Notes: a model not told the origin generated them from the sequence alone. A stretch of 64,000 bases of DNA from Lepidonotus clava (GCA_936440205.1 OW387139.1:1291596-1355595), one strand, 5' to 3'; shown: positions 27,301-36,120, counted from the stretch's first letter. Translations and numbers: made by a program.

Positions 27301-28110
27301 ACCTGAATGGGAGAAAAGGTCAATATCAAACTAACAGGAAGTAACAGGGTTTTAAGTAACTATTTATCTTTTATACCATTCTTAGAAGAGAGAGGGCAGC
27401 CTATTAGACTTTTAAATTTTAGGTTGTAAAGCCAGGGGCGGATACAAGATTTTGGAAAACAGGAATCAACATATATATACGTAGGCTTTGTACTAAAATG
27501 TTGCTCATTGGCTTGTGTATTTTTTCTCTTTGTCAAACCCCAGCAGTAAATGAAAACAGAAAAAGTTTCACCAGCTGCTTAGCAATAACCTAAATCATTC
27601 TATTTTTTTGTAAATATTTTGTGTATTGATAGTCTTCAAAATTGTTTTATTTGTTTGCATTTTTGTTTGATCTTCAGGATGTGAGTGATTCACATACGCA
27701 TGATTTTATCTTAGTTCAATCATTTATCTGGATGATTATATGTGTGCATCGTAGTAATGTACAGAATGAGAAAATGATAGGAAAGTTGGTCCGAGAGTTG
27801 GTATTTATTCATGAAGTCCTTTAAAGTTTCACAATAGGAGCTCCAGGGCCACCTCTATCTGCTCAGCTGAAATTTGTTAATAGATGTAAAGTCTATTTTA
27901 TAGAAAGGGTTCCTGTGAAAAAGAGGCACTGCTAGGGGTTATTTCTCATGCTACTTCTTTGAGCATTTACTGTACAGTGATATACATTTCCTTGTTCATT
28001 ACTGTTTGCCTAGCAAGTGCATGTATCTACAACTAATATAAGACATTAATCTACCATGACTTCATCTTTGATTAGAATAGTCAAACGTAATATATACATT
28101 ACCATTTCAT
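260..28110 (-). CDS. Gene A: plexin-like IPT-domain membrane receptor, 5' and middle part (17 coding exons, 3' end outside window)
   Basis: Coding exons in transcript order: 28110-28103, 27302-27250, 26385-26288, 23700-23652, 22792-22612, 22065-21932, 19154-18932, 17844-17699, 16771-16576, 14437-14268, 13386-13315, 12412-12291, 4135-4074, 3271-3117, 2537-2405, 2228-2055, 371-260. Every boundary is AG/GT and every phase agrees, giving 696 uninterrupted codons. Residues 1-20 are a signal peptide. Residues about 60-485 are a cysteine-rich, mostly helical ectodomain that I do not recognise. Residues 485-556 are SEA-like. Residues 557-659 are one plexin-type IPT domain, and a second begins in the last visible exon. 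The rest (IPT, membrane span, tail) should lie left of position 1, by comparison with gene B. The role is inferred to be a cell-surface receptor or adhesion protein; the ligand is unknown. The exon chain is certain in outline; the function is not. Confidence 0.85.
644..1310. mobile_element. MITE with long terminal inverted repeats (667 bp)
   Basis: The ends GATGAAGGGGTAATG and CATTACCCCTGCATC are inverted repeats whose arms run about 250 bp each. They flank a GC-richer loop at about 905-1060. CTCATT flanks both ends as a target-site duplication. It is absent from copy B at this site. No protein is encoded. Confidence 0.75.
2055..2228 (-). CDS. Gene A exon 17: end of first IPT domain
   Basis: A 174-nt exon, acceptor ACTTTGCAG and donor GTAAGATA. 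It encodes VLSICTTAKITESDLVNRPL, then NVTL, then ALFTYEPDPIILRVEP. The F-T-Y-x-P-D-P-x-I-L-x-I-x-P ending is the usual link from one plexin IPT domain to the next. Confidence 0.88.
2405..2537 (-). CDS. Gene A exon 16: start of first plexin-type IPT domain
   Basis: A 133-nt exon, acceptor TCCCAACAG and donor GTAAGTTA. It encodes DIRPTSGPEAGGTLVTVTG, the hallmark P-x-SGP-x-GGT-x-L-T-V-x-G opening of plexin/IPT domains, then NQVFFGMIQCDV. It ends inside a codon completed by exon 17. Confidence 0.88.
2948..3116 (-). pseudogene. Degenerate copies of exon 15 (gene A)
   Basis: Two shortened copies of exon 15, at about 2948-3010 and 3011-3116, follow the true exon. Both keep the CAGGGCCCC-TCACAGCACCCAG core but not the full reading frame. 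They look like decayed exon duplications. Confidence 0.65.
3117..3271 (-). CDS. Gene A exon 15: SEA-like segment, second part
   Basis: A 155-nt exon, acceptor CATTTTCAG and donor GTAAGGTG. It encodes PTSDDEVAVLFTVPLNTSVL, then a helix and VQNIRVSQDIDVRLLS. Phase 0 would meet an early stop, so the phase set by exon 14 is the right one. Degenerate copies of this exon lie just downstream (see 2948-3116). Confidence 0.84.
4074..4135 (-). CDS. Gene A exon 14: SEA-like segment, first part
   Basis: A 62-nt exon, acceptor CATTTCAG and donor GTATGTAT, encoding VQRNIARGPDINVDIQFLGV plus two bases. It is the only phase 0 to phase 2 exon that connects exons 13 and 15, and it is matched in gene B. With exon 15 it forms strand-helix-strand spacing like the C-terminal half of a SEA domain; that assignment is tentative. 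Confidence 0.82.
4370..4670. repeat. Short interspersed repeat shared by both paralogs (copy A)
   Basis: A motif-rich segment (GGGCAATxATTTTT, CTGGGCAAC, TTGCCCAGAAAGCAC) is also present at 54480-54840. It was therefore in the ancestral intron before duplication. A related stretch may lie at about 38450-38620. The family is not identified. Confidence 0.4.
5041..6093 (-). pseudogene. LINE RT palm, thumb and C-terminus
   Basis: It resumes at AKAFDTVNHKIL (second half of motif A), then CGVPQG, a stop codon, LIYINDL, the catalytic FLYADDTVIYT, and NKLSINIKKTKLINFG. A typical non-LTR C-terminus (LYKSMILSVIDYGCIIYD) follows. About 350 bp of 3' UTR lie between 5040 and the poly-A tail. Confidence 0.85.
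6335..6432. repeat. (TATG)n microsatellite
   Basis: About 100 bp of TGTA/TATG repeats with a few interruptions lie in the left arm of the foldback element. Confidence 0.9.
6480..7040. repeat. 80-bp GC-rich tandem repeat, about 7 copies
   Basis: Units contain TGGTCTCCCCGTGCGTTGCT, TGTGGTGCTGACGG and GGGCCGGGGAGGGCTCAGGG, recurring every 80 bp (for example 6700, 6780, 6860, 6940, 7020). One diverged copy lies at about 9857-9960, near the opposite end of the foldback element. Confidence 0.85.
8525..9850. repeat. 422-bp tandem repeat, about 3 near-identical copies
   Basis: A block starting GCTCAAATCGGCATGAAAAC recurs at about 8530, 8952, 9374 and 9796. The three full units are almost identical, so amplification is recent. 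Diverged relatives occur in inverted orientation at 7270-8030. Confidence 0.88.
10240..11331 (-). pseudogene. LINE linker and RT fingers
   Basis: This contains the linker region and then RT motifs NNLRPISLLPLPSKILEKVI, QGGFRKNHSTTH and AIFVDL. The frame is broken at FVDL, the start of RT motif A, by the foldback insertion. Confidence 0.85.
11479..11985 (-). pseudogene. LINE apurinic endonuclease domain
   Basis: It begins MGHINIRSLWPKIDSIR and contains the AP-endonuclease motifs ISETWL, GGGLCTYVKN, NIYRPPQGN and LGDFNIDFLN (catalytic GDFN). One TGA ends the frame; after it the same frame continues to SDHQMIY, the conserved SDH motif, at about 11340. Confidence 0.85.
12291..12412 (-). CDS. Gene A exon 13: conserved beta-rich ectodomain
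   Basis: A 122-nt exon, acceptor TTGTACCAG and donor GTAATGTT. It encodes ADQAQMYVVQIVVRSPWMDS, then LANSTCAEGNFLTIICQE, ending in phase 0. It is almost unchanged in gene B apart from a 9-bp duplication at the start there. In gene A the intron that follows carries the LINE. Confidence 0.86.
12766..12965. repeat. 20-bp minisatellite in the intron between exons 12 and 13 of gene A
   Basis: About 10 units of the form CTCTGACCACCCAGTCAGC. A few isolated units recur at 13200-13255. The array is longer in the paralog (55499-55870). Confidence 0.85.
13315..13386 (-). CDS. Gene A exon 12: short cysteine-rich exon
   Basis: A 72-nt exon, acceptor ACTTTCAG and donor GTGAGTCT, encoding EKESINRCRCLETYPQNTLL and then GICS. 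It has three cysteines in 24 residues. The next intron carries the 20-bp minisatellite. Confidence 0.82.
14065..14170. mobile_element. hAT-like MITE remnant (copy A)
   Basis: It starts CAGGGGCAGATCCAGG, the usual CAGGGGCGGATCCAG hAT-type end, and matches the element at 56933. Its right half is missing here. Confidence 0.6.
14268..14437 (-). CDS. Gene A exon 11: cysteine-rich ectodomain
   Basis: A 170-nt exon, acceptor TGTTTCAG and donor GTAGGTAT. It encodes LWRCSLEVL, AVCSFIEPGLYSMLSPTLF and LGQCVTDMSMLSAQG. The EPGLY...C layout repeats that of exon 10 (DPGLY...C), so exons 10 and 11 look like repeats of one module. About 13 of 57 residues differ from gene B. Confidence 0.85.
14638..15648 (-). 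mobile_element. Solo LTR (1011 bp) fossil in the intron between exons 10 and 11 of gene A
   Basis: It starts TGTGA and ends TCACA and is flanked by ATAG on both sides (14634-14637, 15649-15652), a 4-bp target duplication. It is absent from copy B, so it is younger than the duplication. On the minus strand it reads, in order, a U3 with several CTTCCGG-type sites, a CRE (TGACGTCA), CACGTG and a CCAAT box, then a TATA box at about 15308 and an AATAAA at about 15281, then a GC-rich R/U5. Its size and target length suggest Ty3/gypsy or a relative. No internal region remains. Confidence 0.75.
16576..16771 (-). CDS. Gene A exon 10: ectodomain with furin-type site
   Basis: A 196-nt exon, acceptor TTCTGCAG and donor GTAAGTGG. 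It encodes LRCILDPGLYFKP, then VSRRKRQLPTPSFD with a dibasic RRKR motif matching the furin consensus, then a helix with two sequons (NFS, NIT) and STCG. The RRKR motif is kept in gene B; about a fifth of the other residues differ. Confidence 0.86.
17699..17844 (-). CDS. Gene A exon 9: cysteine-rich helical ectodomain
   Basis: A 146-nt exon, acceptor TGATTACAG and donor GTAAGTTT. It encodes RDCVLQVLASYRNTSLDCSG, a helix and FNCYSNGT, with two sequons. It differs from gene B's copy at only about two bases, in sharp contrast to exon 8. Confidence 0.86.
18932..19154 (-). CDS. Gene A exon 8: fast-diverging ectodomain exon
   Basis: A 223-nt exon, acceptor TCTTTGCAG and donor GTGGGTGG. It encodes IEC...DCINRLDSFQNV...DLLQEF...MNFGTFCR. 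Compared with the matching exon of gene B (61374-61602), about a third of the residues differ and gene B is two codons longer, although the flanking introns are nearly identical. The helices and the three cysteines are kept. Confidence 0.86.
20286..20645 (-). mobile_element. Retroelement fossil, tyrosine-recombinase (DIRS/Ngaro)-like RT-region fragment
   Basis: A short coding remnant resembles the segment just before the reverse transcriptase in DIRS-type elements (a GPF...PPF...SPL pattern). It is an isolated, broken fragment in the gene A intron between exons 7 and 8. The family call is by pattern only. Confidence 0.45.
20753..21663 (-). mobile_element. Ty3/gypsy-type retrotransposon fossil, integrase region
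   Basis: Remnants of an integrase region are recognisable, including the zinc-binding segment and later parts of the domain. The copy is a short broken piece without visible LTRs. It shares the intron with the fragment at 20286 and is probably old. Confidence 0.6.
21932..22065 (-). CDS. Gene A exon 7: cysteine-rich helical ectodomain
   Basis: A 134-nt exon, acceptor AATTACAG and donor GTGAGTAC. It encodes MVSEVLNCAFDLVEAAC followed by a Leu/Glu-rich helix ending in ILDC. It completes a codon from exon 6 and passes one base to exon 8. The next intron, of about 2.8 kb, holds retroelement fossils. Confidence 0.83.
22612..22792 (-). CDS. Gene A exon 6: cysteine-rich ectodomain
   Basis: A 181-nt exon, acceptor CTACACAG and donor GTAAGAAA. 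It encodes a segment with four cysteines (PCTTPC, GQC, LIC) and two N-glycosylation sequons (NST, NFT). The spacing suggests a small disulfide-bonded helical module. I do not recognise the family. Confidence 0.83.
23652..23700 (-). CDS. Gene A exon 5: ectodomain
   Basis: A 49-nt exon, acceptor ATCTGCAG and donor GTAAATGT, encoding VPGIPILLDTLKRTLH plus one base. It is probably a helix joining exon 4 to the cysteine-rich region. Confidence 0.78.
24835..25210. repeat. Degenerate tandem repeat in the intron between exons 4 and 5 of gene A
   Basis: Blocks carrying TTACAGTATAGCCCTAAGGC, CATTATTCCTTTCTGATGTTG and AAAGCCTTGA recur three times with drift (about 24895, 25065, 25150). No function is apparent. 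Confidence 0.6.
26288..26385 (-). CDS. Gene A exon 4: N-terminal ectodomain
   Basis: The 98-nt exon lies between AG (TGCTTCAG) and GTAATATG. It encodes a Thr/Glu/Pro linker (TTEAPPSEE) followed by an Ala/Ser-rich amphipathic stretch ending NIRQ. It ends in phase 0. I recognise no domain. Confidence 0.8.
27250..27302 (-). CDS. Gene A exon 3: signal peptide
   Basis: The acceptor is CCCATTCAG and the donor GTGAGTAC. Its 53 nt encode a hydrophobic core (TPVVAFFVFLQPVLA) typical of a cleaved signal peptide, with the likely cut after the final Ala. It ends with one base of the next codon. The secretory entry of the protein rests on this exon. Confidence 0.82.
27433..27560. mobile_element. hAT-like MITE fragment
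   Basis: It begins CAGGGGCGGATACAAG and contains the CTCTTTGTCAA stretch shared with other copies at about 30080, 31420 and 33530. The right end is not clear. Confidence 0.45.
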
Positions 28111-28136
28111 GGCTGCCGATATGTCTCGAAGATTAT
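28103..28136 (-). CDS. Gene A exon 2: start codon exon (28110-28103 coding)
   Basis: The acceptor follows a T-rich tract and the donor is G|GTAATG. The exon carries 26 nt of 5' UTR and then ATG AAA TG. The start context is GCAGCCATGA, with G at -3. Only 8 coding bases lie here. Joined to the next exon they open MKWW followed by a hydrophobic signal sequence, which is why this start was chosen. Confidence 0.8.
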
Positions 28137-28402
28137 CTGTAAAAGAATACCAAAAAAATCATCTTTACAGTTGCAGGTAATAGATAAAGGCATTTTGACG
28201 GGAAATTGGTTCTACTAAGAGTCTGTATGAAATTCCAAGTGTAATACTTTTGAAAATTATCCTTCAGATATCAAACATTACCGAGCATAGCCCTTACCAG
28301 GACCCGATCTTGAAGTATCAAAAGGGTAACTGTGCCTAATGGTGGAAAACTATGGCTACAAAGGTTTACATAAAAAAAACTTATTTGTCTCAGATTCAAC
28401 CC

Positions 28403-29615
28403 TACTTAGGACCATTATACTGCTTAGGGCCGTTACTGCTTAGGGCCGTTACTGCTTAGGGCCGTTACTTCTTAGGGCCGTTACTGCCTAGGGCCGTTAC
28501 TGCATCGGGCCGTTACTGCATCGGGCCGTTACTTCTTAGGCCTGTTTCTGCTTAGGGCTGTTACTGCTCAGGGCCGTTACTGCTTAGGGCCGTTACTGCT
28601 TAGTGCTGTTACTGCTTGGGTCCATTACTACTTATGGCTGTTACACCTTAGGGCCGTTACTGCTTAGGGCCATTACTGCCTAGCGCCGATACTGCCTATA
28701 GGGCAATTACTGCTTAGGGCCGTTACTGCCTAGGGCCATTACTGCTTAGGGCCGTTACTGCTTAGGGCAATTACTGCTTAGGGCCATTACTGCTTAGGGC
28801 CATTACTGCTTAGGGCTGTTACTGCTTGGGTCCATTACTGCTTATGGCCGTTACACCTTAGGGCCGTTACTGCATCGGGCTGTTACTGCTTGGGACTGTT
28901 CCTGCTCGAGGCCATTACTGCTTAGCGCTGATACTGCTTAGGGCCGTTACTGATTAGGGTCATTACTGATTAGGGTCATTACTGATTAGGGCCGTTACTG
29001 CTTAGGGCCGTTACTGCTTAGGGTCATTACTGATTAGGGCCATTACTGCTTAGGGCCATTACTGCTTAGGGCCGCCACTGCTTAGGGCCGCCACTGCTTT
29101 GGGCCGCCACTGCTTAGGACCATTATTTCTTCGAGCTGTTACTGCCTAGGGCCATTACTGCTTAGGGCGTTACTGCTTAGGGCCGTTGCTGCTTAGGGCT
29201 GTTACTGCTTAGGGCTGTTATTGTTTGGGGCTGTTACTGCTTGGGGCCGTTACTGCTTGGGGCTCTTCCTTCTTAGGGTTGTTACTGCCTAGAGCGGTTA
29301 GTGCCTAAGGCCGTTACTGATTAGAGATGTTATTGCTTAGGGCTGGTACTGCTTAGGGCTGTTACTGCTTCGGGCTCTTACTGATTGGGGCTGTTCCTGC
29401 TTGGGGCCATTACCGCTTAATGCCATTTCTGCTTATGGTCATTACTGCTTAGGGGTGTTACTGCCTATGGCTGTTACTGCTTAGGGCCGTTACTGCTTAG
29501 GGACGTTACTGCTTAGGGACGTTACTGCTTAGGGACGTTACTGCTTAGGGCCGTTACGGCTTAGGGCCGTTACTGCTGAGGGCTGTTACTGTTTAGGGCC
29601 ATTACTTCTGGGGAC
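28403..29615. repeat. 16-bp minisatellite, about 75 copies, in the first intron of gene A
   Basis: The unit is GCTTAGGGCCGTTACT and holds a TTAGGG hexamer plus CCGTTA. Units are near-perfect in places and drift toward the edges. It lies about 300 bp upstream (in transcript sense) of the exon carrying the start codon. Confidence 0.95.
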
Positions 29616-30654
29616 TGTTGCAGGGCATGGCCATTTCTGAGGAGTGCTGTCCCAAATAGAACCATATGTGCATACTGGGCAGTGGTGCTACTGAATGTAT
29701 TATTGAAGAGGAAAAATATTAAACAAGACTTTACTAAGCAAAAAGTTCTTCACATAAGCTAGTCACCGGTTATTGATCGCTCACTACCTTGTTGTGTGAG
29801 AACTGTCGTACCAAAAGGTCAAAGTGCAAAGCTGAAAAACATCCAAGAAAAAGCTTCACTCAGTCCTTTATAAATTATACTTCCCTCAGTCCTTTCTAAA
29901 GAATATACAGGGGGTGGATCGAGGAGATAAGACCTGCACTCAAAAGACACGAATCTCAATACCATAAATAAGGACCACTTAGTCAGGAGTGTATAAAGGA
30001 TGTCAGGAAGGGGGGGGGATCCATGTATAGTCTAAGTACTAAAACAGACGCAAGTACACGCACAAAATATTTTTTCTCTTTGGCAAGTTTAAATTCCCAC
30101 CAAAAGGGGCTCGGTGGATCAGGACCCCTGGAAATCCCCCCCTCCCCTTCTGACATCTGAATGGTAAAACCTGTCTGGTTGACTAACCACAATCAAAGCA
30201 ACATGCCTTCAGCTTGTTATTTGGTCAGACATACTAAGGTATGTCGGACTAAATAACAAGCTGACACAAAGTTTGGACCATTAACTCAGGGCCTTTCGTG
30301 TTTTTACTTGTTATCCTATTTCTGACTTTGTTGAAGTCAATTGATGGTAGTGCATCTAATGATTATGGGGAAGTTAATGGTGTGGGGGTACACCTAATAT
30401 CTGTGCCCCCACCTACCCCTCACATGTGGTCACACAGCAAATGCTGACAAGGTTAGGTCTAATTTACTTCCTCTTTTTGAAAGTAAAACATTGTTGCTCG
30501 AAGACCTGGTACAAACTGACTTGCAAATGATCTAACCGTCTTCGGAGGTTAAGGTAAAACATTGAGGTCACCAACTTGTGAAAGCTTGCATATGGAGGAG
30601 CATGGCAACATGACAAAATAGTCCAGGTTTAATCAGACATCACATCGGGGAAAA

Positions 30655-30960
30655 CCCAGCCAAGGATGCGACATTATTGTAACATTTCAGAAACATTCTG
30701 GTTCATTCTCTTTTGGTTCTTGTTACATTCTTTTGACAACTCCCGATCATATTGTTGAAACATACTGCTGTGATGTTGCACTGTAACATTGTAAGAAAGT
30801 TCTGCAACCCAAGCAGAATGCTCTTATAATGTTTTGGTTTGGTATACCTCACCAAAAAATAACATTAAAATAATGTTCTGCTTTGTGGAGATTTCAACCT
30901 CACTATCAATAATGTAACTGTTATGTGCCGTCTTATTAAGTAACATGTAACACCAGCCCC
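30655..30960. mobile_element. MITE-like element with CCAGCCAAGGATG end
   Basis: It begins CCCAGCCAAGGATGCGACAT and has internal TGTAACATTxTxAGAA blocks seen also at 16270-16400, 43052-43165 and 58440-58580. The right boundary is uncertain. Confidence 0.4.
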
Positions 30961-30999
30961 CTCGCCAACCCTTCATGGTGGCGACTCTTTAGTACTCAC

Positions 31000-31110
31000 C
31001 CTACATGCAGACTTCTCTTTCCAGAATCCTGTATCCTCCCCTGTGTCTCAGTTCACTTTGGTAAAGCACCAGCACGATTGCTTGAGTCCAAGGCTGACAA
31101 AAACACCTGG
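31000..31110 (-). other. Candidate 5' UTR exon of gene A (left edge is a splice donor)
   Basis: Exon 2 begins with an acceptor, so a non-coding exon should lie at higher coordinates. A strong donor (GG|GTGAGTACT on the minus strand) sits at 30999-30994. The upstream start is unknown and I see no TATA box; the given right limit is nominal. Other donors in the 31-36 kb block could serve instead. Confidence 0.22.
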
Positions 31111-31129
31111 GCTGTCAGCAACGGAGAGG

Positions 31130-33255
31130 AGCCGATGAATCCAGCCACTTATTTGTGGACATTTTTGTCATTCTCAATAGCCAGCTTGCACGGTGCCCCA
31201 TTTACCCATTTCTGCCTATAAAACATATTTGTATGATGCGGAAGAGGTGTTTTAAATGTTCAGAGTTAGCTTTTCTCACAATACGATATAAGAGTGTACA
31301 CTGCACTGTCGATACAATGGATGGATACATGATTTCTTAAAGGGGAAGGTGGGGACCATCACAAAGGCTTAGTACTAACATGATGCAAATTTGCACACAT
31401 GCGCACTATGTTTTTTCCCTCTTTGTCAAGATAAAGTCCCCACCAAAAGAAGGGAGGTTGAGATGGCAAGGTTTCCCCCCCCCCCCATGCAACCTGGGCG
31501 CACCCCCAGCTGGGTACTTCGACTGGCAATGGGTACCAACTGTGATCCACTGTCCAGGAGCTGTAGCTGTCAATAGGCAATATATGGCTTAAAAGGTTAA
31601 AAGGGATTGTCAGATAATCAAACTGCCTTTTATGGTGGCTGTTTGCCGCCGTAAGTATTATCTTTGATAGCACTATAAATGGGGTGGCTGTCAGATCATG
31701 CCAATAGCAAAAATGGCGGGGAGGCTGTAGTTTCGCAGTTGGTACCAACATTCAAAGACTGAGTGTCCCCCCCCAACCCCACCACTCCCAGACGGGTAGT
31801 TTAATTCACAAACTAAAAAGGGGTGAGGTAATAACCAATGCAATTTGCTGCAAGCTTCTATAAAGAGGAATATACATAGACAAAATATAAATGGTTTTCA
31901 CATATTTAATGGGAGTTACAGCTTGATAAAGAACATTCCTCTTTAACATTGATTTCAATAGGATTGTTCTTTCTCTGTTAAAAAATAACTTAAAGGATTT
32001 CTCACGAAACCTCTAGAATATTTAATCATTTAAGGATTCACACTAGTGCTTTGCAGCTGCATTGGTCAAACAGCAAAACATTGAAAACTAATTTTTGGTT
32101 TTCAGTATGTGTCTCTACACCATAAGAGATTTTGAATATTAAGTTCTAAATGTCAAAGATTGTATCAATTTATCTCAATACTTCAATGAAAAGAAGCAAT
32201 TTATATGCAGCTGATGCATAGACCTCCCAAACCACTGTTGTTTATCCTTAAGGCACAACCATCAACTAAACACATTAGGTAAAACCCACGAGTCACTGGA
32301 CGTCGCCCAACAACTAATTATATATATATATAAAAATATATATGGGTACTCTACATCTCTGTCTGAACTCATGCCCATCCTGTACCTACCCTGTACTCAC
32401 ATGCCAGGTAAATCCGACACTCCGTTCATCCCAAGGCGACCATCCCACAGGATGTGTTATCACAGTGTGACTTACTGGTGGGACTGTGATGGCTGCAGGC
32501 ACGGAGCAGTGTATAACTTACTGATGGTACTGTGATGGCTGCAGGTAGGGAGACTGCCCAAGTGCCTTCCTTATGCGATCAAAAGAGACACTAAGTTATA
32601 TATTTCGCCCCAAGGATTAGCTGGTTACTGCTGGTCACTTGACAACTAACTCGGCCAAGCAGGTGGTAAAGGATTTAGCTAACTCTGACTGTGAGTGTGG
32701 AAAATTGAGAATATTAAACACAATGTATAGTAGTTTAAAACTAAGGGTATTCACTGGAAAATTATATTGTGCTTAATTAAAGGGTTTTGAATATTTTGAA
32801 AAAAGGGTTAACAAATATGCATCCAGGGTTCTCCCTAGGCCTGCGGGATGCGGGATTCCCGCACCAGGAATTTAATTCCCGCATTAGGTTCATTAGGAAG
32901 GGGCCATTCCCGCATAAGAATAACATATATTTAATAAGAATATAGTAAAAACGGTCCACAGATTTCCAAAAATGCCCCCCAGAGTATAAGGAAAATGGGG
33001 CTTTTGATACCCGCAATTTGTTTCTGGGAAGAACCCTGTGCATCTATGGAGGTCATAGTCCAATGATCTGTGCTTTTTTTCTCTTTCCCAGAATTTTAGA
33101 AAGAGGGGCATTCATATTAAAAGGGACCCAGCTACCCCTCCGGGGGCTTGTGTGTTAACATATAGTTGGTAAAAAGGGGGTGCGCCCATCCCCCCTAAAA
33201 CGAAGTCCCCTGTCAACATGTTGGGAACAGAGTCTAGCCCCTTGTCAATCATGCA
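31130..33255. repeat. Tandem duplication, unit 1, upstream of gene A
   Basis: Blocks at 31150, 32040, 32460, 32640 and 33110 recur in the same order at 33260, 34690, 35130, 36370 and 36550. An example is AGCCAGCTTGCACGGTG. No coding potential beyond short chance frames is visible. Confidence 0.7.
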
Positions 33256-35124
33256 GGACACTTTTTTGTCTTTCTCAAAAGCCAGCTTGCACGGTGACCC
33301 ATTTACCCACTTCTGCATGTAAAACATAATGGTGTGACCAGGAAGAGGTGTTTTATACATTCAGAGTTAGCTTTGCTATGGTATGAGTGTGTACATTAAC
33401 AGTGTACAATGCACTGTTTGACAGGTAGATAAAACGGACAGACACAGGATTTCGTAAAAGGGGTAGTCGTTATCATAAAGCCTTAGTACTAAAACGGTGT
33501 GAATTTACAGATATACACACTATGTTTCCCTCTTTGTGAAGTCCCCACCAAAAGAAGGGGGTTTGGGGCGGCAAGGTATCCCCCCCCCTTCCAACCTGAG
33601 TGCACCTTTCAGGGAGGGGGGGGGGGGGTAATGGGTACCAACTGTGGTCCGACCGCTGAAGAGCGATAGCTGTCAACTGCCAATATATGGCTTAAAAGGT
33701 TAAAAGGGATTGTCAGATAATCAAACTACCTTTTATGGTGGCTGTGATGGATGGATTATCTTTGATACAACACTAAAAGGGTGGGGGGGGGCTGTCAGAT
33801 CATGCCAATAGCAAAAGAAAAGGGGGGAAGGGGCTGTAGTTTCTCAGTTGGTACCAACATTCAAAGATTGAGTGCCCCCCCCCCAACATACCCCTGTAGA
33901 TTGAGTCTGAACTATGATACTCTGGAGTGCCCATGGTAAGAGACAGTCTCTTATCTTCGAACCATACCTCTGAAAATTAAAACCATCCGTTTTGGAATAA
34001 ATTCTGCTATCGTGGAATTTAGGTTCCCACAAAATGTCGTGGGCATATTTTTGTTGGCCTTCCTGGTTGGAGGTACCCCGGAAAGTTGGTCCCAAAGGGT
34101 GACAGCCTGAGAAATAGCCATGCCAAGCTGGGGCAGAGAGTAAGGGAATTTCCCTGGGCTGGGCACAGGACTGTGGACAGAGGGAGGGGGTCAGGATATG
34201 GAGGAAATAATAAAGATTTGCACGCTCACTTAAACTTGCAGAATGATTTTTCTTCCTTGTGTTGTTTGGATCACCACTAAAAAGGGGTGAAGTAATCACT
34301 GATGCAATTTGCATCTAATCAGAGTTACAGCATGATAAAGCGCATGGGTCTTTAACATTGATTTCAATAGGAATTTCTTTTTCTCTGTTGAAAAGTTGAA
34401 CAAAGGATATCTCATGGAACCTCTGGAATATTTAGTATTCATATTAGAGCAAATATCTGAACCTAAATCTTAAATTTGTATCGTTTGCGAGAAAATTTAT
34501 ACTGAAAAAGATTGTTTTGGTTATCTTTACCATGGTTATTTGATATCCCATCAATCTAATTGAAGGAAAATACCTTAAAATTTACTTCTCCTAGTACCAT
34601 TGGACTTTTACAGAGTCTAACATACCTTTAAAAAGATAATTTTGGTGTAGTTCTTAATATATGGCGCCCTGAACAGCCTCAAGTACCTTTAAGGATACAC
34701 ACTAGTGGTTTGCAGCTGCATTGGTCAAACGGCCACATCTTGGAAACTAATACTAGGTTTTCAGTTTGTGTTATACTAAATGAAAAAAAATCGTTTCTGC
34801 ACCTAGTGATTTCCATAATTTCCTGATTACGTTGACATATCAAGATATCAAAATATCACTTCACGCTTGCCGTCTGAGGAGGAAGGAACTTACGTTTACA
34901 ACAAGATATCAAAATCTGTTTTTTTTTCAACTTCAATATCATTATTTAATAGATAACATCAAATTTGAAACTTTGTAGGCAGGTTCATGACATTGCTATG
35001 TAGGGAACTGTCTCAGATGTTTATATAAACATAAAGTTTGAAATGTGTATATTCATGATAATAAGAAAAATTGGATCCTCAAAAAATAAGAATAAAAACC
35101 TATATTGTTAAATTTGTATCCTTA

Positions 35125-35415
35125 TTGATGGCTGCAGGCAGGGAGCAGTGTGTGACTTACTGGTGGGACTTTGTCCTGAAGGCCGGAGGTAGGGAGAGAT
35201 GTGTGACTACTGGTGGGACTGTGTCCTGAAGGCCGGAGGTAGGGAGAGATGTGTGACTTACTGGTGGGACTTTGTCCTGAAGGCCGGAGGTAGGGAGAGA
35301 TGTGTGACTTACTGGTGTGAGTGTGATGGCCGCAGGTAAGGAGAGATGTGTGACTTACTGGTGGGACTGTGACGGCTGCAGGTAGGGACCAGTGAGTGAC
35401 TTACTGGTGGGACAG
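35125..35415. repeat. 51-bp minisatellite, about 5 copies
   Basis: The unit includes GTGTGACTTACTGGTGGGAC followed by TGTCCTGAAGGCCGGAGGTA. A shorter version lies at 32465-32560 in the first unit of the tandem duplication. Confidence 0.8.
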
Positions 35416-36120
35416 TGTGCCTTCCTTATGCGATCAAAAGAGGCACTAAATCATTTAGTTTGTGGGGGGGGGGGGGGGTACTCATCTTAGGGTACCTGGC
35501 TCAAAATGGACTCCAGAAACTGAGACTGTGATCACTGCAAAGGCAGCAAAACAGGGGGCTGTCACTTGCCGGACAATGCTGAAAATGGGAGGGGGGGCTG
35601 TCAAGCTTCCTCTCCTGTGGAGGTTGTATAGGATAGATTTTGTAGTCAGATTTTAGGCTGTTCAAAATCATTCATTTTCTTCGAAGAACTTTTATACCAT
35701 CATATTTGTTCTGGAGTCAAACACGGTAGCTGTAGTAAAAACAAGGGGCTGTCCCTTGATATCTCAGAAAACAGGGGGCTTTTAACCTATAGGAATGACA
35801 GAGCTATCATATATCAAATTGGGGGCACTGTTGTTTTGCAGTGGTGGCTACCATCAAAGAGTGATGACTATCCCCCTTTCTTGCCCCCCTCCCTACCCGC
35901 CTTTAGTGGAGACTGTATTATGTATGGACCATGAGCTGTATGTAGGGTCCAGGCCCGTTTGGTGGATTGTGAATAATAGATGAGGTGTAATGAATGAGGA
36001 TGTATATCTAATACTTTACTATACAGAGTTTGATCTTTGCCATCTATACTCTGTGGTGTGTATGTTGAGTGTTGACCTTTTGAGGTATAACGCTGTTATC
36101 CACCTTTTAACGTATTAATA

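Noticed and set aside
28403-29615. CRISPR-like or telomeric array
   Set aside because: The repeat has no unique spacers and a 16-bp period, and only part of each unit is TTAGGG, so it is a minisatellite in animal DNA.
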